A stretch of 64,000 bases of DNA from Ruicaihuangia caeni (GTDB lineage: Bacteria > Actinomycetota > Actinomycetes > Actinomycetales > Microbacteriaceae), in assembly GCF_029952955.1 (NCBI RefSeq), contig NZ_JASATX010000002.1, positions 1-64,000 of the forward strand, written 5' to 3'. Shown one piece after another: positions 8,607 through 16,893 of the stretch. Below the pieces are notes generated by a model. It searched no databases. It saw only the letters and a program-made list of their open reading frames with translations, and was not told the DNA's origin. Within the stretch, counting starts at the first letter, position 1. Each line of letters opens with the position of its first letter. The translations under genes were made by a program, and so were the position numbers.

Positions 8607-10015
8607 GCGAGGCAACGGCTCACACCGGCATCGCCGCGGGGCTCGACAACGCAGGGCTCGACAACGCGGGGCTCGACAACGGGGGGCTCGACAACGCAGC
8701 GCAGTTCGAACGGGCGCAACGCGTGATTCCCGGCGGCGTCAACTCGCCGGTTCGCGCATTCGGGTCGGTGGGTGGCACTCCCCGGTTCTTCGTGTCGTCG
8801 CGCGGCGCCACAGTCACCGACGTGGAGGGGCGCGAGTACATCGACCTGGTCGCATCGTGGGGCCCGGCTCTGCTCGGCCATGCCCATCCCGAGGTCGTCG
8901 CCCGCGTGCAGGAGGCCGCCGCCAAGGGTCTGTCCTTCGGCGCGTCGACCCCCGCTGAGACCGAGCTCGCCGAGCTCGTGCGCGAGCGGCTCGTTGTGAA
9001 CGGTGCGTCGCCCGTCGAGAAGCTGCGCCTGGTGTCGACCGGCACCGAGGCGACGATGACCGCGATCCGCCTGGCCCGCGGCGCGACGGGCCGCGACCTC
9101 CTCGTGAAGTTCGCTGGCCACTACCACGGGCACTCCGACTCGCTGCTCGCCGAAGCAGGGTCGGGCCTCGCGACGCTCGCGCTTCCGGCATCCGCCGGCA
9201 TCACTGCAGCGACGGCTGCGCAGACGCTCGTGCTGCCCTACAACGACCTCGCTGCGGTCGACGCGGCGTTCGCCGAGCACGGTGACCGGATCGCCGCGGT
9301 GATCGTCGAAGCCGCCGCGGCCAACATGGGCGTGGTGCCGCCCATGCCCGGGTTCAACGCCGCTCTCGTCCGGATCGCGCGAGAGCACGGCGCGCTGATG
9401 ATCCTCGATGAGGTGCTCACCGGCTTCCGCGCGGGCCGTGCCGGGTGGTGGGGCCTCGAAGCGACGGGTGAGGTGCCCGGGGGCACGGAGTGGACGCCCG
9501 ACCTGATGACGTTCGGCAAGGTCGTGGGCGGCGGGATGCCGCTCGCCGCCGTCGGTGGACGCGCAGACCTCATGGATCACCTCTCGCCGCTCGGCCCCGT
9601 CTACCAGGCGGGAACCCTCAGCGGGAACCCGCTCGCGGTGGCCGCAGGACTCGCGACGCTGCGCCTCGCAGACGCCGCTGTGTATGCCCGGCTGAATGAG
9701 CTCGCCGACACCATTTCGCGTGAGGCCTCGGCGGCACTCAGCGCTGCTGGCGTGACGCACTCCGTGCAGCGAGCGGGCACGCTCTTCTCGATCGCGTTCG
9801 CGGAGCAGCCGCCGCGCGACTATGCCGAAGCGAAGCAGCAGGAAGCGTTCCGTTACGCGCCGTTCTTCCACACGATGCTCGAGCAGGGGGTGAACCTGCC
9901 GCCATCGGTGTTCGAGGCATGGTTCGTCATGGCCGCGCACGACGACGTCGCCCTCGAGCGCATCGTCACGGCGCTGCCGCATGCCGCGCGGGCAGCGGCT
10001 GCCGCGCAGGCCTGA
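8603..10015 (+). CDS. hemL: Glutamate-1-semialdehyde 2,1-aminomutase
   Basis: PLP enzyme that isomerises glutamate-1-semialdehyde to 5-aminolevulinate, the step after HemA. 470 aa. Recognisable parts are [57 protein letters not shown]-type sequence ([13 protein letters not shown]) and the PLP lysine in [18 protein letters not shown]. Residues 13-32 are four perfect or near-perfect GLDNA pentapeptides encoded by a 15-bp tandem repeat; this leader precedes the family's normal start and may vary in copy number between strains. Last gene of the hem operon. Confidence 0.94.
   Translation: MSEATAHTGIAAGLDNAGLDNAGLDNGGLDNAAQFERAQRVIPGGVNSPVRAFGSVGGTPRFFVSSRGATVTDVEGREYIDLVASWGPALLGHAHPEVVARVQEAAAKGLSFGASTPAETELAELVRERLVVNGASPVEKLRLVSTGTEATMTAIRLARGATGRDLLVKFAGHYHGHSDSLLAEAGSGLATLALPASAGITAATAAQTLVLPYNDLAAVDAAFAEHGDRIAAVIVEAAAANMGVVPPMPGFNAALVRIAREHGALMILDEVLTGFRAGRAGWWGLEATGEVPGGTEWTPDLMTFGKVVGGGMPLAAVGGRADLMDHLSPLGPVYQAGTLSGNPLAVAAGLATLRLADAAVYARLNELADTISREASAALSAAGVTHSVQRAGTLFSIAFAEQPPRDYAEAKQQEAFRYAPFFHTMLEQGVNLPPSVFEAWFVMAAHDDVALERIVTALPHAARAAAAAQA
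8639..8698 (+). repeat. 15-bp tandem repeat x4 encoding GLDNA units in HemL
   Basis: Four copies of gggctcgacaacgca, differing only at the last codon (gca, gcg, ggg, gca). The unit is in frame and encodes [10 protein letters not shown] near the HemL N-terminus. Copy-number change would lengthen or shorten the leader without a frameshift. Confidence 0.9.
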
Positions 10016-10063
10016 GCCGATCGGGCCTCTTGCGCGGCCGGATGCCTATGAGCACCGCTCGAG

Positions 10064-10093
10064 TTGGCGCGAAGGCCAAGGTAAGGCTACCCT
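10064..10093 (+). promoter_or_regulatory. Predicted sigma-A promoter of the iron ABC importer
   Basis: TTGGCG at 10064-10069 and TACCCT at 10088-10093 with an 18-bp spacer. The -10 lies inside the DtxR/IdeR box, the classical layout for iron-dependent repression. The predicted start is near 10100, leaving a leader of about 50 nt. Confidence 0.55.
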
Positions 10094-10095
10094 AA
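10077..10095 (+). promoter_or_regulatory. DtxR/IdeR-type iron box
   Basis: CAAGGTAAGGCTACCCTAA matches the DtxR/IdeR consensus TTAGGTTAGGCTAACCTAA at 15 of 19 positions and keeps the central AGGCT and the right half CCTAA. It overlaps the predicted -10 of the downstream importer, so Fe(II)-bound repressor would block it in iron-replete cells. Confidence 0.85.
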
Positions 10096-10149
10096 GCACG
10101 ACATTTTTCTCGGCGGCGCTCGCCGCCTATCACCCCCTATGGAGCCTCT

Positions 10150-11208
10150 GTGCGCACTCGCTCTCGCGCCATGACCACCCTTTTCGCCTCGATCGCCGCG
10201 GTGGCGGTGCTGGCCGGCTGCTCGGCCGGACAACCTGCGCCCGCTGAGCAGAACACCTCGGACGCGCCCGAGAGCGATGGCGCCTTCACGCTCTACTCGG
10301 GTCGGAACGAGGCGCTCATTCAGCCGCTGATCGACCAGTTCGAGCAGGAGACCGGCATCGAGGTGGAGGTGCGCTACGGCAACACCGCCGAGATGGGCGC
10401 GCTGCTGCTCGAGGAGGGCGACCGCACTCCCGCCCAGGTGTTCCTCTCGCAGGACGCCGGAGCGCTGGGCGCGCTCGCGAAGGCCGATATGTTCATGACC
10501 CTGCCCGACGACATCGCAGACGCGGTGCCGGCGGGATTCACCTCGACCGACGGCAGCTGGGTGGGTGTCACGGGCCGGGCGCGCGTCGTCGTCTACGACA
10601 GCGAGAAGCTCGCAGCATCCGACATCCCTGACACGGTCGACGCGCTCGTCGAGCCCGAGTGGGCGTCACGTCTCGGCGTCGCACCGACCAACGCGAGCTT
10701 CCAGTCATTCGTCACGGCGTATCGCGTGCTGGAGGGCGACGCCGCGGCCGACGAGTGGGTTGCGGCCCTCAGCGAGAACGACCCGCAGATCTTCGAGAAC
10801 AACAACGCGATCCTCACGGCGGTCAACGATGGTGCGCTCGACGCGGGACTCATCAACCACTACTACTGGTACCAGCTCGCGGCCGAAGTGGGCGTCGACA
10901 ACATGCGCGCCCAGCTGGCCTACCCCAAGGCCGGCGACCCGGGTTCGATCGTGAACGTGACCGGCGCCGGCGTGCTGCAGAACGGAGCGTCGGATGCTGA
11001 CGCCCTCGAGTTCGTGCGCTACCTCGTCTCGCAGCAGGCTCAGCAGTACTTCGTCGAGCAGACCTTCGAGTACCCGCTGCTGCCGGGTGTCGACGCTCCA
11101 GAGGGCCTGCCCGCACTCGAGAGCCTGATCAACCCCGAACTCGACCTCTCCGACCTGGAATCGCTCGCTGACACCCAGGCGCTGCTGAGCAAGTACAGCC
11201 TGCTGTGA
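10150..11208 (+). CDS. Ferric iron ABC transporter, substrate-binding lipoprotein
   Basis: Extracellular binding component of an FbpABC/AfuABC-type iron importer. 352 aa from a GTG (or the ATG at 10180 region, MTTLFAS). A lipoprotein signal peptide ends in the lipobox VLAGC, so the mature protein is anchored through that cysteine. The mature part starts FTLYSGRNEALIQPLIDQFEQ, the usual first strand of Fbp proteins. INHYYWYQL near residue 235 carries the adjacent tyrosines that bind Fe(III) in this family. First gene of a three-gene importer operon behind the iron box. Confidence 0.92.
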   Translation: MRTRSRAMTTLFASIAAVAVLAGCSAGQPAPAEQNTSDAPESDGAFTLYSGRNEALIQPLIDQFEQETGIEVEVRYGNTAEMGALLLEEGDRTPAQVFLSQDAGALGALAKADMFMTLPDDIADAVPAGFTSTDGSWVGVTGRARVVVYDSEKLAASDIPDTVDALVEPEWASRLGVAPTNASFQSFVTAYRVLEGDAAADEWVAALSENDPQIFENNNAILTAVNDGALDAGLINHYYWYQLAAEVGVDNMRAQLAYPKAGDPGSIVNVTGAGVLQNGASDADALEFVRYLVSQQAQQYFVEQTFEYPLLPGVDAPEGLPALESLINPELDLSDLESLADTQALLSKYSLL

Positions 11209-12749
11209 CCACGACGGCCGGGGTCGGCGAGCGCACCCGGCCGCCGCTGCTGCTGGCAGCCGCGGCCGCGCTGGCCGCATCGGCATCGCTGATCCCGGTC
11301 GTCTACCTCGCGGTGCGCGCGGTCGAGGCGGGCACCGAGGGCTTCGTCGCGACACTGCTGCGCCCCAGAGTGCTCGAGCTCGCACTGAACTCGGTGGCGC
11401 TCGCCGCCTCGGTGACCGCGACATGCCTGGTGCTCGGAGTTGCCAGCGCCTGGCTGCTCTCTCGGTGGCGTCTGCCGGCCGAGCGCACCATCCTGCTGCT
11501 GAGCGCACTGCCGCTCGCCGTTCCGTCATACCTGGTCGCGTACGGGTGGCTCGTCTGGTCGCCAGGCTTGAACGGCTTCTGGCCGAGCTGGGCCGTGCTC
11601 ACCGCGGTGTGCGTGCCCTATGTCACCTTGCCGGTGGCGGCGGCATGGAGGGGCAGTTCCGGCGACCTCGAAGCCGTCGCCCGCACGCTCGGCCGCGGAC
11701 CGATACGGTCCTTCTTCTCCGCTACCTGGCCCCAGGTGCGCGGGGCCGCCCTCGCCGGTTCGCTGTTGGTCGGGCTCTACTCCTTGGCGGAGTTCGGTGC
11801 GGTGTCGATGCTGCGGTTCGAGACGCTGACCTGGGGCATCAACGCGTCGTACAGTGCGAGCTTCGATCGGCAGCAAGCCGCCGTGCTCGCGCTCGTGCTG
11901 GTCGCGCTCGCCCTGATCGTGGTCTGGGCAGAGCGGAGAGCTCGAGGTCAGGCCGTCACCCGCGTCGCGCGCCCGCTCCCGCGCGGGGTCATGCCGAGGC
12001 GGTGGCTCTGGGCTGCGCTCGCCGTCGTGCTGGCCGCACCGGTCGTCAGCGTCACCGTGCCCGTGCTGGGACTGGGCGTGCGCCTCTTCAGCGCAGAGAG
12101 CATCCGTGCTCTTGACCTGCCGCGCTTCGCAAGCGCCGTCGGCGCCACCCTCGGTCTGGCGGTCGTGGGCTCGCTGCTCGTGCTCGTCTTCGCCCTGCCG
12201 ATCGCGGCGTTGACCGCGCGGTATCGCGATCGGCTCAGCCGAGGAATCGAGGGGATCGGCTACCTCGGCCATGCCCTGCCCGGCATCGTCGTCGGCCTGT
12301 CGCTCGTGTTCTTCGGCCTCGCCGTGGTGCCGTGGGCGTATCAGAGCCTGCTCATGCTGCTCTTCGCCTACGTGGTGCTCTTCATGCCCAGGGCCATCGG
12401 CAGCGCGCGGAGCGGCATCGCGGCCGTCGCCCCGGCCCTCATCGACGTCTCTCGAACCCTCGGCGATACGCCGGCGGCGTCATGGCGTCGCGTCACGGCC
12501 AGGCTCGCAGCGCCGAATATCGCCATCGGGTGCTTGCTCGCAGCGATCGCCATCATGAAGGAGCTCCCGGCGACGCTGCTGCTGCGCCCGACCTCGGTGC
12601 ACACGCTCGCGACCGAGCTCTGGACTCGCACCGCCGCCGCCGAGTACGGCGGGGCCGCTCCGTATGCTGCCGCGCTGCTGCTCGTCGCCTCGGTGCCCGC
12701 AGTGCTGCTGTCCACGATTCGCAGCACCGCGAGAGAGGATGAGTCGTGA
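11205..12749 (+). CDS. Ferric iron ABC transporter, permease (FbpB-like, fused)
   Basis: Integral membrane subunit that forms the channel of the iron importer. 514 aa, GTG overlapping the preceding stop. It is two homologous permease halves in one chain, as in FbpB: about 12 hydrophobic segments, with EAA-loop motifs LEAVARTLGRGPIRSF in the first half and LIDVSRTLGDTPAASW in the second, where the ATPase docks. It overlaps the ATPase gene by 4 bp. Confidence 0.93.
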   Translation: MTTTAGVGERTRPPLLLAAAAALAASASLIPVVYLAVRAVEAGTEGFVATLLRPRVLELALNSVALAASVTATCLVLGVASAWLLSRWRLPAERTILLLSALPLAVPSYLVAYGWLVWSPGLNGFWPSWAVLTAVCVPYVTLPVAAAWRGSSGDLEAVARTLGRGPIRSFFSATWPQVRGAALAGSLLVGLYSLAEFGAVSMLRFETLTWGINASYSASFDRQQAAVLALVLVALALIVVWAERRARGQAVTRVARPLPRGVMPRRWLWAALAVVLAAPVVSVTVPVLGLGVRLFSAESIRALDLPRFASAVGATLGLAVVGSLLVLVFALPIAALTARYRDRLSRGIEGIGYLGHALPGIVVGLSLVFFGLAVVPWAYQSLLMLLFAYVVLFMPRAIGSARSGIAAVAPALIDVSRTLGDTPAASWRRVTARLAAPNIAIGCLLAAIAIMKELPATLLLRPTSVHTLATELWTRTAAAEYGGAAPYAAALLLVASVPAVLLSTIRSTAREDES

Positions 12750-13852
12750 GCTGGGTGAACATCGCTGACCTCTCGGTCGCGTTCGGCGAACTGCCGGTGC
12801 TGAGCCGGGTCGGGCTCGCCATCCCACGCGGCGACATCGTGGCGGTGCTCGGGCCGAGCGGCTGCGGCAAGACCACGCTGCTCCGGGCGATCGCCGGGCT
12901 TGTGCCGATCGCCGATGGCGAGGTGCGCGTCGGCGATCGGCTGCTCTCGGGCGGCAAGGTGCGTGTAGCGCCTGAGCGGCGGGGCATCGGGTGGGTGCCC
13001 CAGGATGCGGCGCTCTTCCCACACCTCACTGTCGCTGAGAACATCGCGTTCGGTCTGCGCGGCCCTGCCTGGCGAAGCCCAGAGGCGCGTGCCGCGCGGG
13101 TCACCGAGCTCGCCGGGCTGGTCGGCCTCGCCGACCATGTGAAGCGCACGCCGGCGCAGCTCTCCGGAGGACAGGCGCAGCGCGTGGCGCTCGCCCGAGC
13201 GCTCGCTCCGCGGCCCGATCTCGTGCTGCTCGACGAGCCGTTCTCGGCACTCGACCCCATGCTGCGCGTACCGCTGCGGCGCGAGGTCGCCGACGTGCTG
13301 CGCGACCAGCGCTCAACGGCCCTGCTGGTGACCCACGACCAGCAGGAGGCGCTCTCGCTGGCCGATCACGTCGCGGTCATGATGGGCGGCCGGGTGCTGC
13401 AGTGGGGCACACCCGCCGAGGTGTATCGCCGCCCGGCCACGCCGTGGGTCGCGAGGTTCGTCGGCGACACCGTCGAGCTCGACGGGGTGTGGAGCGCGGA
13501 TGCCGGCGGCCGATCGGTCGACACCGTGCTCGGGCGAGTGCCCGCCGAACTCGTGGGCGAGGCGCCCGCGAGCGGCTCGCGCGTGCGCGTCGTGTTCCGC
13601 CCCGAGTGGCTTCGCATCGAACCGGAGGGCGTGGGAGTCGCCGCGACGGTGACGGAGCTGTCGTTCGTGGGCCATGAGGGGCTCGTCACGCTCGAACTCA
13701 CAGGCGGCGCCATCGTGCGCAGCCGAGCACTTGCCCTCGAACTGCCGCGGCCGGGCCAGGTCGTCTCGGTCACGGTGCGGCATCCGGCGCTCGTCTATGC
13801 GCACGCGGGCCTCGGCGCAGCGGCGCCCATGCCGCAGCCGAGTCAGCCATAA
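12746..13852 (+). CDS. Ferric iron ABC transporter, ATP-binding protein
   Basis: Powers the importer. 368 aa. Walker A GPSGCGKTT is at about residues 33-41, then the Q-loop (GWVPQDAALFPHLTV), signature LSGGQAQRVALARAL, Walker B LVLLDEPFSALDP and the switch histidine in LLVTHDQQEA. The last ~110 residues (VRVVFRPEWLRIEPEG onward) form the TOBE-like regulatory domain of FbpC/MalK-type ATPases. GTG start overlapping the permease stop. Confidence 0.94.
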   Translation: MSWVNIADLSVAFGELPVLSRVGLAIPRGDIVAVLGPSGCGKTTLLRAIAGLVPIADGEVRVGDRLLSGGKVRVAPERRGIGWVPQDAALFPHLTVAENIAFGLRGPAWRSPEARAARVTELAGLVGLADHVKRTPAQLSGGQAQRVALARALAPRPDLVLLDEPFSALDPMLRVPLRREVADVLRDQRSTALLVTHDQQEALSLADHVAVMMGGRVLQWGTPAEVYRRPATPWVARFVGDTVELDGVWSADAGGRSVDTVLGRVPAELVGEAPASGSRVRVVFRPEWLRIEPEGVGVAATVTELSFVGHEGLVTLELTGGAIVRSRALALELPRPGQVVSVTVRHPALVYAHAGLGAAAPMPQPSQP

Positions 13853-13882
13853 CCGGCCCCGGGCGCGATAGCCGAACCGGAC

Positions 13883-13888
13883 TAGTCT
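13883..13888 (+). promoter_or_regulatory. Candidate -10 box for the 13927 operon
   Basis: TAGTCT in the context actagtctgggg, about 38 nt before the GTG at 13927. The same context (actagactgggg) occurs before purA. A cgGAGG Shine-Dalgarno precedes the GTG. Confidence 0.4.
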
Positions 13889-13926
13889 GGGGAACGCACG
13901 ACGGACGACGATCATCGGAGGTCACC

Positions 13927-14406
13927 GTGAAAGGAAAGCTTCTCTTCGCCGCCGGTCTCGGACTCGGCTATGTGCTCGGCGCGCGCGCCGGGCGAGCGAG
14001 GTACGACAAGATGAAGAGCGCTGCAATGCGGTTCTGGAACAGCGACCCCATGCAGAAGCGCTTCGACGAGGTCAGCGACATGGTCAAGGACAAGGCCCCT
14101 GAGGTGGTCGGGTTCCTGGCAGAGACCACGAAGAAGCTCGCGACCAAGGCGTCGGAGAAGCGGAAGGCCGGCGGTGAAGCCGGCCACGAGTCGAGCGGCA
14201 GCGGCGCGGGCAAGAACGGTAACGGCGCCGCCAAGAACGGCAACGGCGCTGGCAAGAGCCGCAAGTCGGCTGGAGCCCCCGAGTCGGGCGCGTCGACCTC
14301 GACCGACAAGATCGCTCCGGATTCCGCGGCCTCTGAACCGCGGGCCGGCACCCCCGAGGGCATGGGCGCCGCAGGTCCCAGTCGAGCGGAGGGACCCACC
14401 ACATGA
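13927..14406 (+). CDS. Small YtxH-like envelope protein with Lys/Asn/Gly-rich tail
   Basis: 159 aa from a GTG behind a GGAGG. A single hydrophobic N-terminal segment (LLFAAGLGLGYVLGARAGRARY) has the glycine-rich YtxH-like pattern. An amphipathic helix follows (MRFWNSDPMQKRFDEVSDMVKDKAPEVVGFL), then a low-complexity tail with repeated KNGNGA units and many lysines. The function is unknown. It is translationally coupled to the Holin-X and DUF3618 proteins downstream, a trio seen together in many actinobacteria and probably acting at the membrane. Confidence 0.7.
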   Translation: MKGKLLFAAGLGLGYVLGARAGRARYDKMKSAAMRFWNSDPMQKRFDEVSDMVKDKAPEVVGFLAETTKKLATKASEKRKAGGEAGHESSGSGAGKNGNGAAKNGNGAGKSRKSAGAPESGASTSTDKIAPDSAASEPRAGTPEGMGAAGPSRAEGPTT

Positions 14407-14840
14407 GCGACGAGGCCGGCCGCCGGTACGGAAGCCGGCGCTCGCTCTTCCAGCTCATGAGCGATCTTCCCGGGGTGGTCGCAGACCTCGTACGGGCAGA
14501 GTTCGCGCTGCTCAAGGCTGAGATCGTCGCCAAGCTCAAGCTGGCGGGCATCGGCGTCGCGTTCCTGCTGATCGCCGCGGTGATCGTGCTGCTGTTCGTC
14601 GGCGTACTGCTCACTGCCGCGATCTTCGCGCTCTCGCTCGTGATGCCCGGCTGGCTCGCGGCGCTCTTGGTCGCGCTCCTGCTGCTGATCGTCATCGCCG
14701 TGCTGGTCATGCTCGGTGTGCGGCAGCTGAAGCAGGCGATGCCGCCGGTTCCCGAGCAGACGATCGACTCGGTGAAGCGCGACTACTTCACCATCATGGG
14801 CGTGCTCTCCCGCACTTCGCCCCAACCGGAGGAGCGATGA
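14403..14840 (+). CDS. Phage holin family / Holin-X (DUF1469) membrane protein
   Basis: 145 aa, ATGA overlaps with both neighbours. Cytoplasmic amphipathic N-terminus (LVRAEFALLKAEIVAKLKLAG), then two long hydrophobic segments (about residues 48-76 and 80-105), as in the actinobacterial Holin-X family. Despite the name these chromosomal proteins are not known to be lytic; a role in envelope architecture is the usual guess. Confidence 0.8.
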   Translation: MSDEAGRRYGSRRSLFQLMSDLPGVVADLVRAEFALLKAEIVAKLKLAGIGVAFLLIAAVIVLLFVGVLLTAAIFALSLVMPGWLAALLVALLLLIVIAVLVMLGVRQLKQAMPPVPEQTIDSVKRDYFTIMGVLSRTSPQPEER

Positions 14841-15067
14841 ACGACACCGAACGGCTCGCGGCAGACGCCGCCGCCCGCCGCGCCGATCTCGAGGCGACCC
14901 TCGACGAGCTCGAGGACAAGCTGAACGTGAAGAAGCAGGCGAGGATCGCCATCGAGCGCGCACGGTTATCGTTCAAGCGCGACCCGGTACCGTGGGTGGC
15001 CGGAGGAGCAGCGGTCGTGGCCGCCATCGTCGGACTCATCGTCTGGCGCGTGAGCGGCGACGACTGA
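14837..15067 (+). CDS. DUF3618 family protein
   Basis: 76 aa. Acidic N-terminal helix typical of DUF3618 (RADLEATLDELEDKLNVKKQAR), a basic stretch and one C-terminal membrane segment (WVAGGAAVVAAIVGLIVWRV). Last member of the envelope trio, coupled by ATGA to the Holin-X gene. Function unknown. Confidence 0.85.
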   Translation: MNDTERLAADAAARRADLEATLDELEDKLNVKKQARIAIERARLSFKRDPVPWVAGGAAVVAAIVGLIVWRVSGDD

Positions 15068-15207
15068 GCCCTGCGGAACGGGTCACCGACCCCTCACGAC
15101 GGAATCAGGCGGCCGGCCCCTCGCCAAGAGGGCTCGGCCACGGCATCCGCCCGCGGCTGCCTCTTCCACCAGCCGTCCCGCCCACGAACGAGAGAGCTCG
15201 CACCACT

Positions 15208-15900
15208 GTGTCCGACACTGCATCGACTGACTCCACCACGCTCGGCTACACGCTCTGGGCCGTGCTGCGCCGTGACCCTAACTCCAACGGCCGGACCGCG
15301 GATGCTGCAGCCTCCGCCGCGCTCGACGCGTCGATCGCCGAGGTCGAGGCATCCGGAGTGACCGTGCGGGGGCTCTATGACGTATCAGGACTCCGCGCCG
15401 ACGCCGACGCGATGATCTGGCTGCACGGTGCTGAGCCCGAGGGGCTGCAGGCCGCGCTTCGCATCCTGCGACGGAGCCCATTGCTGCAGCCGCTGCTGCC
15501 GACATGGAACGCCATGGGCGTGCACCGCGACGCCGAGTTCTCGCGCGACCACCTCCCCGCGTACATGCGCGACACCAAGCCGAAGCGCTGGCTCACCGTG
15601 TATCCCTTCGTGCGGTCGTACGAGTGGTACTTGCTGCCGGAGGAGGACCGCCGTCGGATGCTCGGCGGGCACGGGCGCATGGGCCGCGAATACGCCCAGG
15701 TGCAGGCCAACACCGTGGCGAGCTTCGCTCTCGGCGACTACGAGTGGCTCTTGGGTCTCGAAGCCGATGAGCTCGTCGACCTCGTCGACCTGATGCGGCA
15801 CCTGCGCGCGGCCGAGGCTCGACTGCATGTGCGCGAGGAGGTGCCCTTCTTCACGGGTCGCCTCGTGAGCAGTGCCCAACTCGCCGAGGTACTTGCGTGA
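15208..15900 (+). CDS. hemQ: Coproheme decarboxylase (HemQ/ChdC, chlorite-dismutase-like)
   Basis: Last enzyme of the coproporphyrin pathway: peroxide-driven decarboxylation of coproheme to heme b. 230 aa from the GTG at 15208. The signature KRWLTVYPFVRSYEWYLLP contains the tyrosine that forms the reactive radical in actinobacterial and firmicute HemQ. GGHGRMGREY carries the proximal heme-ligand histidine, and VPFFTGR closes the fold. It lies 5 kb from the main hem operon and overlaps a divergent hemC paralogue by 4 bp. Longer in-frame extensions upstream do not look coding. Confidence 0.93.
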   Translation: MSDTASTDSTTLGYTLWAVLRRDPNSNGRTADAAASAALDASIAEVEASGVTVRGLYDVSGLRADADAMIWLHGAEPEGLQAALRILRRSPLLQPLLPTWNAMGVHRDAEFSRDHLPAYMRDTKPKRWLTVYPFVRSYEWYLLPEEDRRRMLGGHGRMGREYAQVQANTVASFALGDYEWLLGLEADELVDLVDLMRHLRAAEARLHVREEVPFFTGRLVSSAQLAEVLA

Positions 15901-16796
15901 GCATCCGCGTCGGCTCGCGCGACAGCGCGCTCGCGCTCGCGCAGACGCAATCGATCGTCGAGCGGTTGGCCCGGAAAGCGGGCACGTCGGTCGAGATCGT
16001 GCCAGTGCACACCGAGAGCGACGGTCTCGCGCCCGAACTCGCGCCGCTCGATTCGACGGGGGTGTTCGTCTCCGCCTTGCGCACGGCCCTCACCGAAGGG
16101 GAGTGCGACGTGGTGGTGCACTCGCTCAGCGACGTGCCCACGACTGAGCGGCCCGACCTCAGCCTCGCCGCGATCGTCAAGCGGGGCGACGCGCGAGATT
16201 CACTGTGCGCTCGCGACGGCCTGACGCTGGAGACCCTCGACGCGGGCGCGAGAGTGGGCGTTGGCTCGCCGCTCGCACGAGCGCAGCTGCGATCCAAGCG
16301 CGCCGAGCTCGAACCCGTCGATGTGCTGGGCGACCTCGACTCCCGGCTGGCCCGGGTGGAGAACGGCGAGCTGGATGCTGTGATCGTGGGCGCCGCGGCG
16401 CTGACCCGGCTCGGCCGCGGCGATGCCGCGACCGAGAGCTTCTCGCTCAGCGAGTGGCCGACGAAGGCCGCCCAGGGCGCGCTGGCCCTCGAGGTCCGTC
16501 GGGGCGACGAGAAGCTCGTGAGCGCCCTCGACCATCGCGCTACGAGGCTCACCACGACCGCCGAGCGCGCGGTGCTCGAGCGACTGCGCGATGTGTGCGC
16601 GGCACCCCTCGGGGTGACCGCGGAACTCGACAACGGACTGCTGTTCGTGTCGGCCCGCGCGTACAGCAGCGATGGCAGCCGCGAGCTCACGAGCTCGCAC
16701 GCGCTCTACCCCGACGACTCGAAGAACCCGGCCGCTGAGCTCGCCGCGCGCATCGTCGACGAGTTGGTGGGCGCCGGGGTCGCCGAGCTGGGCTGA
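15897..16796 (+). CDS. Divergent HemC paralogue coupled to HemQ
   Basis: 299 aa, clearly homologous to the HemC at 5798; both share segments such as DARD-LCARDGLTL-TL-AGARVG. The active site is altered. VHSLKDLPT has become VHSLSDVPT (catalytic-site Lys to Ser, Asp kept). SPRRRAQ has become SPLARAQ (two cofactor-binding Arg lost). IRGNVDSRL has become VLGDLDSRL (Arg and Asn lost). The cofactor cysteine is kept (VCAAPLGV). By E. coli numbering the losses correspond to K83, R131, R132 and R149, so normal hydroxymethylbilane synthase activity is doubtful. Its GTG overlaps the hemQ stop, which suggests a role linked to HemQ or coproheme. Calling it hemC would probably mislead. Confidence 0.85.
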   Translation: MSIRVGSRDSALALAQTQSIVERLARKAGTSVEIVPVHTESDGLAPELAPLDSTGVFVSALRTALTEGECDVVVHSLSDVPTTERPDLSLAAIVKRGDARDSLCARDGLTLETLDAGARVGVGSPLARAQLRSKRAELEPVDVLGDLDSRLARVENGELDAVIVGAAALTRLGRGDAATESFSLSEWPTKAAQGALALEVRRGDEKLVSALDHRATRLTTTAERAVLERLRDVCAAPLGVTAELDNGLLFVSARAYSSDGSRELTSSHALYPDDSKNPAAELAARIVDELVGAGVAELG

Positions 16797-16893
16797 GGCG
16801 CGATGCACGCGGAGTCCGCGCTCGACCGATCCGTTCGCAGTAGGGCGTCGACACGGCATGACGGGAGGCGGCGCCCTGCTGCGCAGGACGGCC

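Noticed and set aside
8639-8698. CRISPR-like repeats in hemL
   Set aside because: Directly abutting 15-bp in-frame units without spacers; a coding tandem repeat.
13927-15067. Holin-type gene taken as evidence of a prophage
   Set aside because: Holin-X proteins of this kind are chromosomal in actinobacteria; there is no integrase, endolysin or structural phage gene nearby.
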